Notes: a model not told the origin generated them from the sequence alone. Positions 52,376 to 60,132 are shown, counted from the first letter of the stretch. The stretch: DNA of 64,000 nt from Neobacillus piezotolerans (GCF_003362805.1 NZ_QNQT01000008.1:62001-126000); one strand, 5' to 3'. A program made the numbers and translations.

Positions 52376-52618
52376 ATGTTTATTTCATTCAGCAAACAGC
52401 AAAAGGAACAACTCATAGCCGATATACAGGAATTCTTTTTAAAAGAGCGCGGTGAGGAGATTGGGAATTTGGAGGCGGAAAACCTCCTCGAGTTTTTCAA
52501 AAACGGACTCGGTCCTTATTTTTTCAATGAGGGCATCAGGCAATCCAGGAAAGTGGCCGAGGAAAAAATGGCCCAGCTGGAAGAGGAATTGTATTCGCTT
52601 GAGCGGCCTTTGAAATAG
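52376..52618 (+). CDS. DUF2164 family protein
   Basis: An 80-residue helical protein: ISFSKQQKEQLIADIQEFFLKERGEEIGNLEAENLLEFF and LGPYFFNEGIRQ, the conserved DUF2164 pattern. GTGAGGA precedes the ATG. It is 12 bases upstream of the multidrug transporter gene and co-transcribed. Function unknown. Confidence 0.85.
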   Translation: MFISFSKQQKEQLIADIQEFFLKERGEEIGNLEAENLLEFFKNGLGPYFFNEGIRQSRKVAEEKMAQLEEELYSLERPLK

Positions 52619-52630
52619 GGGAGCGGTATA

Positions 52631-53596
52631 ATGAAACCAATTGTCCTTGGGATTGCCTCCGCGTTTTTTTTCGCGTTTACGTTTGTCCTGAACCGGTCGA
52701 TGGAGCTGTCGGGCGGACACTGGATATGGAGTGCTTCGCTCCGTTATTTTTTCATGGTCCCGCTTTTGCTGTTGCTTGTAGCTGGCAGGAAAAATTTAAA
52801 ACCGCTTTTTGAAGAAATGAAACAGCAGCCGGGTGCGTGGCTTTTATGGAGCACGATTGGGTTCGGTTTATTTTACGCGCCGATTTGCTTTGCCGCGGCA
52901 TTTTCTCCTGGATGGCTGATTGCCGGCACCTGGCTGGTTACAATCGTTTCGGGCTCACTGCTCTCACCTCTCTTTTTTGAAACAAGGAATGGTGAGCGGG
53001 TTAGGGGCAGGATTCCGGTAAAAGGGATGCTCATGTCCATCATCATCCTCGCTGGGGTCGCGGTTATGCAGTTGGAGCATGCAAAAACGCTTGGAATGAA
53101 GGAATTTTTGTTTGGTGTCATTCCTGTCCTGATCGCCACTTTCGCCTATCCGCTCGGCAACCGGAAGATGATGGATGTCGCGGGCGGAAGGCTCGATACG
53201 TTCCAGCGTGTGCTAGGCATGACGATTGCAAGCCTTCCGTTTTGGATCGGCTTGTCTCTTTATGGCGCAGTTACGACCGATTTGCCTTCAAAAAGCCAAC
53301 TCTTCCAGTCAGCGGGAGTCGCTATCAGCTCCGGTGTCATTGCAACGGTGTTATTTTTCATGGCAACCGACATTGTCAGGGGCGACATGACAAAAATGGC
53401 TGCCGTGGAGGCGACCCAATCCATTGAAATCCTGTTCGCTTTGGGAGGGGAAGTGTTGTTTCTGGCCACGCCGCTTCCATCAGCCCTGTCTTGGGCAGGA
53501 ATTGCCCTTGTCGTGGCCGGCATGGCGCTCCACAGCTTTTCGGCATCCATCCTTCCTGGAAAAAAGAAAAAGTCCATGGTCCAGGAACAGGCCTGA
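52631..53596 (+). CDS. EmrE/DMT-type multidrug resistance efflux transporter
   Basis: A 321-residue integral membrane protein with about ten helices in two halves, starting GIASAFFFAFTFVLNRSMELSGGHWIWSASLRYFF, the opening of the multidrug resistance efflux transporter family (PF13536 type). The second half includes SSGVIATVLFFMATDIVRGDMTKMAAVEATQSIEILFALGGE. GGGGAG precedes the ATG. It is followed by a terminator and faces the TetR gene. Confidence 0.85.
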   Translation: MKPIVLGIASAFFFAFTFVLNRSMELSGGHWIWSASLRYFFMVPLLLLLVAGRKNLKPLFEEMKQQPGAWLLWSTIGFGLFYAPICFAAAFSPGWLIAGTWLVTIVSGSLLSPLFFETRNGERVRGRIPVKGMLMSIIILAGVAVMQLEHAKTLGMKEFLFGVIPVLIATFAYPLGNRKMMDVAGGRLDTFQRVLGMTIASLPFWIGLSLYGAVTTDLPSKSQLFQSAGVAISSGVIATVLFFMATDIVRGDMTKMAAVEATQSIEILFALGGEVLFLATPLPSALSWAGIALVVAGMALHSFSASILPGKKKKSMVQEQA

Positions 53597-53643
53597 CAAA
53601 AAGCAGTATCTTTGCTTACAATTTTTAAACAACTTTAAATCAA

Positions 53644-53671
53644 AAAAGGGAACTCACTCGAGTTCCCTTTT
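53644..53671. terminator. Bidirectional terminator
   Basis: AAAAGGGAACTC (53644-53655) pairs with GAGTTCCCTTTT (53660-53671), loop ACTC. Confidence 0.85.
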
Positions 53672-54172
53672 AAATATCCATTTAATAATATCTTTAGCTT
53701 GTTCGACCGTCACACGGCGATCAGCTATTCCAAGCAAAAGGGACCTCCAGCTTGCGAGCATAATAATTTCTAATGGTAAACGATCGTTTGTATTCATTTC
53801 TTCAAAAAACACTGCAATCTTATTTTTTTTGCCTGAAATCGGCTCTTCGCCAATTAAGCGGCAACAATTCGATTTGGCTGCGAAATCCAATCCTGTAATA
53901 AGCGCAGCCTCCAAAGCTTCATTCGCATCCGCGAATAAAGAAGCGGCACCCTCCATTCTGTCTAAAATTCTTTGTTCCATTTCACTCCTGATTATCTCAT
54001 AGAGCCCGGCTTTTGAACCAAAATGATGATAAATCGCTCCGGTGGTCATATCAGCTTTTTCAGCCAACTCTGCAATATTGGTTTTTTTGTAGCCTTTTGC
54101 GCTGAATTCCTCTAAAGCTACCTGTACTAATGTGTTTTTACTTGACCCTGGAATCGGTATCCACTCTTTCAT
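53654..54172 (-). CDS. TetR family regulator, apparently leaderless
   Basis: A 172-residue TetR-type repressor. The helix-turn-helix is NTLVQVALEEFSAKGYKKTNIAELAEKADMTTGAIYHHFGSKAGLYEII. The ATG at 54172 is only seven bases after the -10 box, so the message probably starts at or next to the start codon, and no ribosome site exists. The gene is divergent from the VOC gene at 54276, and the palindrome at 54193-54203 lies in both promoters, so it likely represses both. Confidence 0.9.
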   Translation of the reverse strand: MKEWIPIPGSSKNTLVQVALEEFSAKGYKKTNIAELAEKADMTTGAIYHHFGSKAGLYEIIRSEMEQRILDRMEGAASLFADANEALEAALITGLDFAAKSNCCRLIGEEPISGKKNKIAVFFEEMNTNDRLPLEIIMLASWRSLLLGIADRRVTVEQAKDIIKWIFKRELE

Positions 54173-54179
54173 ATTTTTT

Positions 54180-54220
54180 ATTATAGCATATTGACAGCCT
54201 GTCCGTAAATCGATTATGTT
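54180..54220. promoter_or_regulatory. Divergent promoters sharing a GACAGCCTGTC operator
   Basis: Minus strand: TTTACG (54204-54209), 18-bp spacer, TATAAT (54180-54185), for tetR. Plus strand: TTGACA (54191-54196), 18-bp spacer, TATGTT (54215-54220), for the VOC gene. The palindrome GACAG-C-CTGTC (54193-54203) lies in the spacer of one and over the -35 of the other. Confidence 0.7.
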
Positions 54221-54275
54221 AAACGTAACTAATTTACGCCATGCATAATGTATTTATTTTCAAGGAGGAAATCAT

Positions 54276-54623
54276 ATGAAATTGCTGTTTTTGTACCAAC
54301 CTGTAAAAAACCTAAAGGAATCCCTGGCATTTTACAGGGACAATCTTGGCTTTGAAGAATCTTGGCGTGAAGGCGAACATACAGCAGCGCTCAAGCTACC
54401 CGGAACCGAGGTTCGATTAATGCTTGAGGATGAAATCGATAAGGAAGAAATGACTCCTGGAGGAATTTTCTTAGTCGATAGCGTTGATTCCTTTTATGAA
54501 GAATATAAGGATAGATACGAATTTACGAAGGCACCGTTTGATATCCCTCCAGGCCGGTATGCCATTTATTTAGACAATTCAGGAAACCCGATACGAATCC
54601 TGGACTTCTCCAGGGAGAAGTAA
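54276..54623 (+). CDS. VOC family (glyoxalase-fold) protein
   Basis: A 115-residue single-domain protein: LFLYQPVKNLKESLAFYRDNLGFEESW, RLMLEDEIDKEEMTPGGIFLVDSVDSFYEEYKD and the GRYAIYLDNSGNPIRILDFS end. Metal-binding histidines of glyoxalase I are mostly absent, so it may be a binding or resistance protein rather than an enzyme. AAGGAGGAAATC precedes the ATG. Probably controlled by the divergent TetR. Confidence 0.88.
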   Translation: MKLLFLYQPVKNLKESLAFYRDNLGFEESWREGEHTAALKLPGTEVRLMLEDEIDKEEMTPGGIFLVDSVDSFYEEYKDRYEFTKAPFDIPPGRYAIYLDNSGNPIRILDFSREK

Positions 54624-54628
54624 TTTTT

Positions 54629-54672
54629 CAGAAGCCCTCCGACAATACCGGAAGGGCTTCTGTTTCTTCTTC
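54629..54672 (+). terminator. Rho-independent terminator
   Basis: CAGAAGCCCT (54629) pairs with AGGGCTTCTG ending at 54662, then TTTCTTCTT. Confidence 0.8.
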
Positions 54673-54725
54673 TCATAATTCTTCGACTATACTTAAGTCA
54701 AATACTAATTTGGAGGAAAAGGCCA

Positions 54726-55661
54726 ATGGCATTCGACTGGATAGCAAAAGACATGGTTGATGTTTCCGGTAAAAGGATTTTGATTACTGGGGGGAATAGC
54801 GGCATCGGTTTCGAAACCGCCCGTGCATTCGCGTCAAAAGGCGCTGATGTGATACTGGGGGTTAGGAATATCACGAGGGGGGAGGCGGCCGTCCATAAAC
54901 TAAAATTGGAAAGCCCAAAATCATTAGTGGGTCTTATGCAGGTCGATTTAAGCGACCTTTCGTCAATTAGGAAGTTTGCCGCGGACTTTTGCGCCAATTA
55001 TTCTTCACTCGATATCCTAATAAATAACGCGGGTATAATGATGCCCCCACTCAGCAAAACCCGTGATGGCTTTGAAGCGCAATTCGGGGGCAACCATCTT
55101 GGCCATTTCGCGCTAACTGGACTTTTGTTCAATTTGTTGAAGAATACCCCTGATTCCCGCGTCGTAACAGTGAGCAGCCTCTCCGCGCACAATGCCTCAA
55201 TCGACTTTGAGAACCTTGACGGGTCAAAAGGCTATAAACGGTACCAATTTTACGGGCAAAGCAAACTGGCCAATATGCTGTTTGGGAAAGAGCTTCAGGC
55301 TCGGATTGAAAGCAATGGCCTTGGCGTAAAAAGCATTGTCTGCCACCCCGGGGTTACACACACGAATCTAGCGTCAAGGAACTCCGGAAGGGATATGAAC
55401 CTATTGTTCCAGTTGATTTCGAGGGCCATCACCCAGCCAACCGAGATGGGCGCTTTGCCGATTCTTTACGCGGCAACGGAGGATTCATTGCAAGGCGGGG
55501 AATACATCGGCCCGGACGGGAAAAAGAAGCGAAAAGGTTACCCGGTAAAGGATCCTGTCATCGACCGCCTGTACGATGCCAAAACCGCGTCCCGCCTTTG
55601 GGCGCTGTCCGAGGAGATGACGGGAGTAAACTATTTTTTCAGCAAGGGCTCTAGTAAATAG
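54726..55661 (+). CDS. SDR family oxidoreductase (retinol dehydrogenase-like)
   Basis: A 311-residue short-chain dehydrogenase of the longer, retinol-dehydrogenase/WWOX-like group. Motifs: GGNSGIG for cofactor binding, NNAGIMMPP, VTVSSLSAHN with catalytic Ser, and YGQSKLAN with Tyr and Lys. The C-terminal part (EYIGPDGKKKRKGYPVKDP) is typical for plant and bacterial homologues. GGAGGAAAA precedes the ATG. Single gene, followed by 140 bases and then the IscB element. Confidence 0.9.
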   Translation: MAFDWIAKDMVDVSGKRILITGGNSGIGFETARAFASKGADVILGVRNITRGEAAVHKLKLESPKSLVGLMQVDLSDLSSIRKFAADFCANYSSLDILINNAGIMMPPLSKTRDGFEAQFGGNHLGHFALTGLLFNLLKNTPDSRVVTVSSLSAHNASIDFENLDGSKGYKRYQFYGQSKLANMLFGKELQARIESNGLGVKSIVCHPGVTHTNLASRNSGRDMNLLFQLISRAITQPTEMGALPILYAATEDSLQGGEYIGPDGKKKRKGYPVKDPVIDRLYDAKTASRLWALSEEMTGVNYFFSKGSSK

Positions 55662-55763
55662 GTATCATCACTTGTCTGCCACAGCCCGTGATAGCCTTAA
55701 GGCAATTTTAAAGACAGCCGGGTCAAAAGTCGCCAAAAATCGCTGTTTTTACACTAGCAATGT

Positions 55764-55792
55764 TTGACTTTGCCCTTTTAAATTGAAATACT
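55764..55792 (+). promoter_or_regulatory. Promoter reading into the omega RNA
   Basis: TTGACT (55764-55769), 17-bp spacer, AATACT (55787-55792). Transcription would start near 55799, about 16-20 bases before the first omega RNA hairpin, so the first bases of the RNA would be flanking DNA acting as guide. Confidence 0.5.
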
Positions 55793-55799
55793 TAAATAG

Positions 55800-56077
55800 T
55801 AAGTTCAACCTATGGATAAGGCTGGTGGCATATGTCAATAACCCACCACTTAGCCTTTTTTAAGGCTTGAAGTGGGGGCTTGGTAAAAGCCCTTGTTGAC
55901 TACCCTCAGTCTTTTACAGGCTACGTTGGATAGGTCATGACACCTACGGATGCTCCTCAAGTCCGTTGCCCTGTCGTCTATGGTTAAAAGCTCTTAGGGG
56001 TAGGAGCGGTGCTGTAGACAGGACAATCCTTTCCAACCTTGGGTATGAGGCTATTACTCCATTAGGAGGTATACGTC
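55800..56077 (+). ncRNA. Omega RNA (guide RNA scaffold) of the IscB element
   Basis: A structured, non-coding leader of about 280 bases ending at the iscB start codon. Stems seen: AAGGCT-GGTGG (55818-55828) with CCACC-ACT-AGCCTT (55843-55857); GGGCTT with AAGCCC near 55875-55892; TAGGT/ACCTA near 55935-55950; GCTC-TA/TA-GAGC near 55992-56008; and long-range GTTGGA with TCCAAC. IscB elements carry their guide RNA in this position, with the guide at its 5-prime end taken from flanking DNA. Exact ends are estimated. Confidence 0.75.
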
Positions 56078-57304
56078 ATGTTCGTATACACAATTAACCA
56101 GCACGGAGAACCGCTTATGCCGTGTTCTCCCCGCAAGGCAAGAATCTTACTGAAAGAAAAGAAAGCAAAAGTGGTCAAACAAACACCTTTTACCATTCAA
56201 TTGCTTTATGGAAGCAGTGGCTACAAACAGCCTATTTCATTAGGTGTGGATGCAGGAACCAAGCATATTGGAATCTCTGCCACTACGGAAGCAAACGTTT
56301 TATTGGAAGGAGAAGTCCAGCTTCGCACGGACATACAGGAATTATTGGCAACCCGACTGCAATTCCGCCGAAGCAGGCGAAGCCGAACCACCCGTTACCG
56401 CAAGCCACGGTTTTTAAATCGTAAGCGTGACAAGGGGTGGCTGGCTCCTTCGGTGCAGAACAAAGTGGACAGTCATATCAAAATGGTTCATCAGCTTCAT
56501 TCCATTTTGCCGATTACCGCCATTACGGTAGAGGTCGCACAATTTGACACACAACTCCTCCAAAACCCGCTCATAGAAGGCGAAGGCTATCAGCATGGTG
56601 TACAAATGGGGTTTTGGAATGTGCGGGAATACGTCCTTTATAGGGACAATCACACTTGCCAGCGGTGCAAAGGCAAAAAGAAAGACCCAATTTTAAATGT
56701 CCATCACATTGAAAGCCGTAAGACAGGCGGGGACAGTCCAAGCAACTTAATTACGCTTTGCGAAACCTGTCATGATGAAATCCACGGAAAAGGCTTGGAG
56801 CATACCATTACGCCTCTACGGAAATCATTAAGGGATGCTTCCCATATGACCGTGATGCGGTGGTTTATCTACGAAGCATTAAAGAAAATTTATCCGCACA
56901 TTCACTTAACGTATGGCTATATCACAAAGAATACCCGCATTGGCAATGGGTTAGTGAAGTCTCATGGCGTGGATGCTCGTTGTATAAGTGGCAACCCGTT
57001 GGCAACGCCAACAGATTCCATTTATCTTTGGAAATTTGTACGCAAGAACAATCGCCAATTGCACAAAGCAACGATTTCCAAAGGTGGAAAACGCAAATCC
57101 AACAAGGCAGTACGCTTGGTCAAGGGCTACAAGTTATTTGACAAAGTAACCTACAAAGGACAAGACTGTTTTGTGTTTGGCAGACGAAGCAGTGGATATT
57201 TTGACCTTCGCCTATTAGATGGGACAAAAATTCATGCGTCTGCAAGCTATAAGAAGCTGACACTTAAAGAATGTGCATCAACCTTATTATGCGAAAGGAG
57301 GTAG
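56078..57304 (+). CDS. iscB: RNA-guided endonuclease IscB
   Basis: A 408-residue RNA-guided DNA nuclease, relative and ancestor type of Cas9. The PLMP motif is at 12-15 (EPLMPCSPRKARILL). RuvC-I has Asp58 in LGVDAGTKHIGIS; an arginine-rich bridge helix lies at about 92-116 (LQFRRSRRSRTTRYRKPR); RuvC-II has Glu152 in ITVEVAQFD. The HNH domain (about 184-238) has zinc cysteines 194, 197, 228 and 231, HH at 209-210 and Asn223. RuvC-III has His296 and Asp299 in SHGVDARC. All catalytic residues are present, so it looks active. TAGGAGG precedes the ATG, at the end of the omega RNA. Confidence 0.96.
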   Translation: MFVYTINQHGEPLMPCSPRKARILLKEKKAKVVKQTPFTIQLLYGSSGYKQPISLGVDAGTKHIGISATTEANVLLEGEVQLRTDIQELLATRLQFRRSRRSRTTRYRKPRFLNRKRDKGWLAPSVQNKVDSHIKMVHQLHSILPITAITVEVAQFDTQLLQNPLIEGEGYQHGVQMGFWNVREYVLYRDNHTCQRCKGKKKDPILNVHHIESRKTGGDSPSNLITLCETCHDEIHGKGLEHTITPLRKSLRDASHMTVMRWFIYEALKKIYPHIHLTYGYITKNTRIGNGLVKSHGVDARCISGNPLATPTDSIYLWKFVRKNNRQLHKATISKGGKRKSNKAVRLVKGYKLFDKVTYKGQDCFVFGRRSSGYFDLRLLDGTKIHASASYKKLTLKECASTLLCERR

Positions 57305-57318
57305 GGCAAGCGGTTCCT

Positions 57319-57350
57319 CCCCAACTTACGCTACCGCTTAGAAGTTGGGG
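57319..57350 (+). repeat. Right-end hairpin of the IscB element
   Basis: CCCCAACTT (57319-57327) and AAGTTGGGG (57342-57350) form a 9-bp perfect stem typical of IS605-family right ends recognised by TnpA. Confidence 0.65.
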
Positions 57351-57368
57351 TCTCCTCGCCCAACTCTG

Positions 57369-57833
57369 ATGAAAGTCAAAGATTTCATGATAACGGACGT
57401 AATCAGCGCCCATCCAGACATGATACTTACTGATGTAATGGCCCTATTTGTCGAAAAGAATATAGGGGGAGTACCGATTTGCGGAGAGGATGGAAAATTG
57501 CTCGGCATGGTAACGGATGGGGATATCCTGCGGGCAATTCAGCCGATTGACAGGAAAATATTCAATTTCCTTGTCTACATGGAGTACATGGAAGAAATGG
57601 ATGTTAAAACAAGGCTTAAAGAAACGGCTGCAACTCCAATCCTTTCTATCGCAAAAACCAAAAACCTGATTACCGTTACACCCGACGATGAGATGGACAT
57701 CGCAGTCAAGCATTTATCCACCCACCATTTTAAAAAATTGCCCGTCATTGATAAAGAGAATCGGGTAGTCGGCGTCATCAGCAGGGGAGATGTGATCAGG
57801 AAAATTCAGTCTACCATCCTGAGGGATCTATAG
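57369..57833 (+). CDS. CBS-domain pair protein
   Basis: A 154-residue protein with two CBS domains (KVKDFMITDVISAHPDMILTDVMALFVEKNIGGVPICGEDGKLLGMVTDGDIL, and ILSIAKTKNLITVTPDDEMDIAVKHL ... GVISRGDVIRKI). Such stand-alone pairs bind adenine nucleotides and regulate partners. The ATG at 57369 abuts the IscB element; no ribosome site is visible in the 20 bases upstream, so the insertion probably removed or displaced it. A frame extending back to TTG 57345 lies in the element. Confidence 0.88.
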   Translation: MKVKDFMITDVISAHPDMILTDVMALFVEKNIGGVPICGEDGKLLGMVTDGDILRAIQPIDRKIFNFLVYMEYMEEMDVKTRLKETAATPILSIAKTKNLITVTPDDEMDIAVKHLSTHHFKKLPVIDKENRVVGVISRGDVIRKIQSTILRDL

Positions 57834-57866
57834 TAGTCCCGTTGAAGGCCAGATACCATCATACAC

Positions 57867-57903
57867 AAGAGCGCGCCTCTCTAAAAAATTGGCACGCTCT
57901 TTT
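57867..57903 (+). terminator. Rho-independent terminator
   Basis: AAGAGCG-C-GCC (57867) pairs with GGC-A-CGCTCTT (57891-57901), then TTTT. Confidence 0.75.
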
Positions 57904-57968
57904 AAGATGCCGCAATATAGATAAGGCAATTGAAAACAATACACAAAGATAAAGGATAATGAACTGAT

Positions 57969-59057
57969 ATGACTTGGACCGCAGTCGCGGCCATAACGGC
58001 CGTTTTGATTATTTATGGGCTTATATGTTTTTACATTGGATTTAATGGCTGGGTTTGGCTGCGGCTGAATCGCCCGATGCGGAAATTCAAATATGCCTAT
58101 ATAGCGTTGATCATTTTTCTGTCAGTCTCTTTGTTCGCGGGAAGGTTCATACCAATCCCGTTCCTAAGCCTGATTGGCGGGTACTGGATGGTCATTGTTG
58201 GTTATGGCCTGTTAATTATGCCGATTGTCAACCTGCTCGTTTTTCTTTTAAAAAAGAGGGGGATTTAATGGATTGGCATTGGAATGGCCGTATTTTTCGT
58301 ATTTATCTTTGCATACGGTTCATTTAATGCGTGGAGTCCTGCTGTTCGTGAATACGAAGTAACAATCCAAAAGCCGGCAGCCCGGGAAGATTTGAAAATC
58401 CTGATGGCGTCGGATTTCCATTTGGGCACGATTGTAGGAAAAGACCATCTCGAACGGTTTGTCGATATTACAAGGAAAGAAAAGCCGGATATGATCATGA
58501 TTCCTGGGGATTTGATCGATGATTATATTGCCCCGTTCCTTGAAAGCAATATGGGGGACAGTCTCAAGAAAATCAATGCTCCGCTTGGTGTTTACGCTGT
58601 CCTGGGTAACCATGATTATTACGGCGGGGATAAAGACAAAATCGTTAAGGCAATGGAAAAGGCGGGCATTACGGTCCTTCAGGATGAGGCAATTCTCGTA
58701 AACAATGAATTTATACTGGCCGGGAGGAAGGATCCAACCGACCATAGCAGGGCCCGGCTCGATTCTTTTATGGCAGGAGCCGATACATCCAAGCCGGTTT
58801 TCATGATGGACCACCAGCCGATTGCCTTGGAAGAAGCGAAGGAAATTGGCGTTGATTTACTCGTTTCAGGGCATACCCACCGCGGGCAGGTCGCCCCGGC
58901 ACAATTCATAACGAAACGGATTTATGAAAATGACTGGGGATATTTAAAAAAACGCACGCTTCATTCGATTGTTACATCAGGTTTTGGCACCTGGGGACCG
59001 GCGCTCAGGATTGGCACCAGGTCGGAAGCGGTTGTCATTAACGTACATTTTCGATAA
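57969..59057 (+). pseudogene. Membrane metallophosphoesterase interrupted by TAA
   Basis: The first frame (57969-58268) encodes 99 residues with three membrane helices including YIGFNGWVWLRL. It ends at TAA 58266-58268. The same frame continues immediately with WIGIGMAVFFVFIFAYGSFNAWSP and a metallophosphoesterase domain: ASDFHLG, PGDLIDD, GNHDYY, and SGHTHRGQ. Homologues I know have these parts as one protein of about 360 residues. So a codon, probably Tyr, became TAA. The C-terminal part may still be made by reinitiation at ATG 58284, and all metal ligands are intact. Confidence 0.75.
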
Positions 59058-59063
59058 TTAACT

Positions 59064-59100
59064 GAGAAACTGCCTCGGTGAAGGCAGTTTCTCTTTTTTT
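59064..59100 (+). terminator. Rho-independent terminator
   Basis: GAGAAACTGCCT (59064-59075) pairs with AGGCAGTTTCTC (59082-59093), then T7. Confidence 0.85.
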
Positions 59101-59134
59101 GCGAAAAAAAGAAAACGCCAAATGAATGGCGTTT
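59101..59134 (-). terminator. Rho-independent terminator (minus)
   Basis: AAACGCCA (59113-59120) pairs with TGGCGTTT (59127-59134), T7 on the minus strand. Ends the Asn-rich gene. Confidence 0.75.
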
Positions 59135-59140
59135 ATGGCC

Positions 59141-59308
59141 TTATCGGTTTTTGTTATTATTGTTTTGCCGGCCTTTTTGATTACGGTTGTCGTTGTCACC
59201 TGTTACAGCGTCCACTACATTTTCAATTACCTGGCCAACCTTATTCATAAATCCGCCGTTGTTGTCGCCATTGTTATTGCCTTGGCGATTGTTGTTTTGA
59301 TTTTCCAC
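59141..59308 (-). CDS. Asn/Gly-rich small protein, 55 aa
   Basis: GTG 59308 lies eight bases after GGAGGTG (59317-59323). The product is dominated by Asn, Gln, Gly and Asp (ENQNNNRQGNNNGDNNGG, a short helix FMNKVGQVIENVVDAVTG, then a second Asn-rich tail). It has its own terminator. A plus-strand open frame over the same bases looks like a membrane protein but is only the antisense of the Asn codons. Similar Asn-rich small proteins occur in spores; function unknown. Confidence 0.7.
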   Translation of the reverse strand: MENQNNNRQGNNNGDNNGGFMNKVGQVIENVVDAVTGDNDNRNQKGRQNNNNKNR

Positions 59309-59361
59309 GTTAATTTCACCTCCATTTCTAGAATGCGCAGGTCAGGAAATATTATACTTAT

Positions 59362-59598
59362 TTAATGGTAATGTTGATTGAAAGCTCGTTCAGCTGCTTC
59401 TTCGGAACTGAATAACGCATCATTGTCCTCAATTACATGGAATGTTTCATTTAGGAACAAAGCGAGGGCATTTGGATCCTTTGGGTGTTGAACTATTTCA
59501 GCCGGCCTGATATTCGCCACCGTAGGCGTATGTGGATTGTTGTAAATCACAAAGACTTCATCGCCTACTTTTACATCGCTGGGGTCAATCATATCCAT
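59362..59598 (-). CDS. SplA-like transcriptional regulator
   Basis: A 78-residue protein: DPSDVKVGDEVFVIYNNPHTPTVANIRPAEIVQHPKDPNALALFLNETFH. This matches the pattern and length of SplA, the TRAP-like negative regulator of the spore photoproduct lyase operon in B. subtilis. AAGGAGGAAATG precedes the ATG. No splB follows; the next minus gene is the Asn-rich protein, so this is an orphan copy. Confidence 0.75.
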   Translation of the reverse strand: MDMIDPSDVKVGDEVFVIYNNPHTPTVANIRPAEIVQHPKDPNALALFLNETFHVIEDNDALFSSEEAAERAFNQHYH

Positions 59599-59744
59599 TC
59601 ACATTTCCTCCTTGCGATTCCATAATTAACGCTAGTTTTCACAAAGCAGGCAACAACTATTCATTGGATATCACTTTGGTTGTTATCTATGCAGACCTAG
59701 CCTGAAAAGGTATTAATGTCCAGACAAAAAGGGGGCCGGCTATT

Positions 59745-60023
59745 TTAAAAAGCGTCCTCAAAAAGATTCCGCAAGTGGATAACAGCGTAAAATAGGGCGG
59801 CATCTCTGCCCAGTTTTGTATGTGGATTGATTTTTTGCTTCAGGCATTGTTTAAGTTGCTCGTCACAGCATTTTGTTTGGCCGTATATGCTGAGGCATTC
59901 ATCATGCTCTTTGCAGCATGCATCTACTGCATTCAATGGCTTCCCTGGACCCGAGCACCCTGGACCGCACCATCGATAGCCGGGCACGCAAAACCTTAGG
60001 CTTGGCCGTTTTCTCCGCTTCAT
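59745..60023 (-). CDS. Phospholipase A2-like small protein
   Basis: A 92-residue basic protein with a PLA2-like core: RWCGPGCSGPGKPLNAVDACCKEHDECLS, containing the calcium-loop glycines and the catalytic His-Asp pair in ACCKEHD, followed by KCCDEQLKQCL cysteines for disulfides. This resembles the short phospholipase A2 / parvovirus VP1-type family seen in some bacilli. ATG 60023 follows GGTGAT; ATG 60041 is an alternative. No signal peptide is present, so export, if any, is unexplained. Confidence 0.75.
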   Translation of the reverse strand: MKRRKRPSLRFCVPGYRWCGPGCSGPGKPLNAVDACCKEHDECLSIYGQTKCCDEQLKQCLKQKINPHTKLGRDAALFYAVIHLRNLFEDAF

Positions 60024-60132
60024 CTTATCACCAACTTTCATACTCTTTTTACTAGCGTATGAAAATTGTTTTTTTAACGTACGGGCATTCCTTCCGTAAT
60101 CTAAATGAGTCGGTAGGGAACTGAGTACATAT

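Larger units (their letters stand above)
55813..57368 (+). mobile_element. IscB-carrying IS200/IS605-like element without transposase
   Basis: The unit runs from just before the omega RNA hairpin to the right-end hairpin CCCCAACTT (57319-57327) with AAGTTGGGG (57342-57350) plus about 18 bases. It encodes only iscB; there is no tnpA, so it depends on a transposase in trans or is immobile. The right boundary is placed before ATGAAAG because that sequence is the start of the next gene. The left boundary is uncertain by 10-15 bases. Confidence 0.7.

Noticed and set aside
58267-58327. Out-of-frame small gene starting at ATG 58267 after AGAGGGGG
   Set aside because: The 19-residue product has no meaning in context, and the in-frame continuation through TAA explains the region better.
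59126-59365. Plus-strand open frame that looks like a membrane protein
   Set aside because: It is the antisense of Asn-rich codons (AAC/AAT read as GTT/ATT). The minus-strand gene has the ribosome site and terminator.
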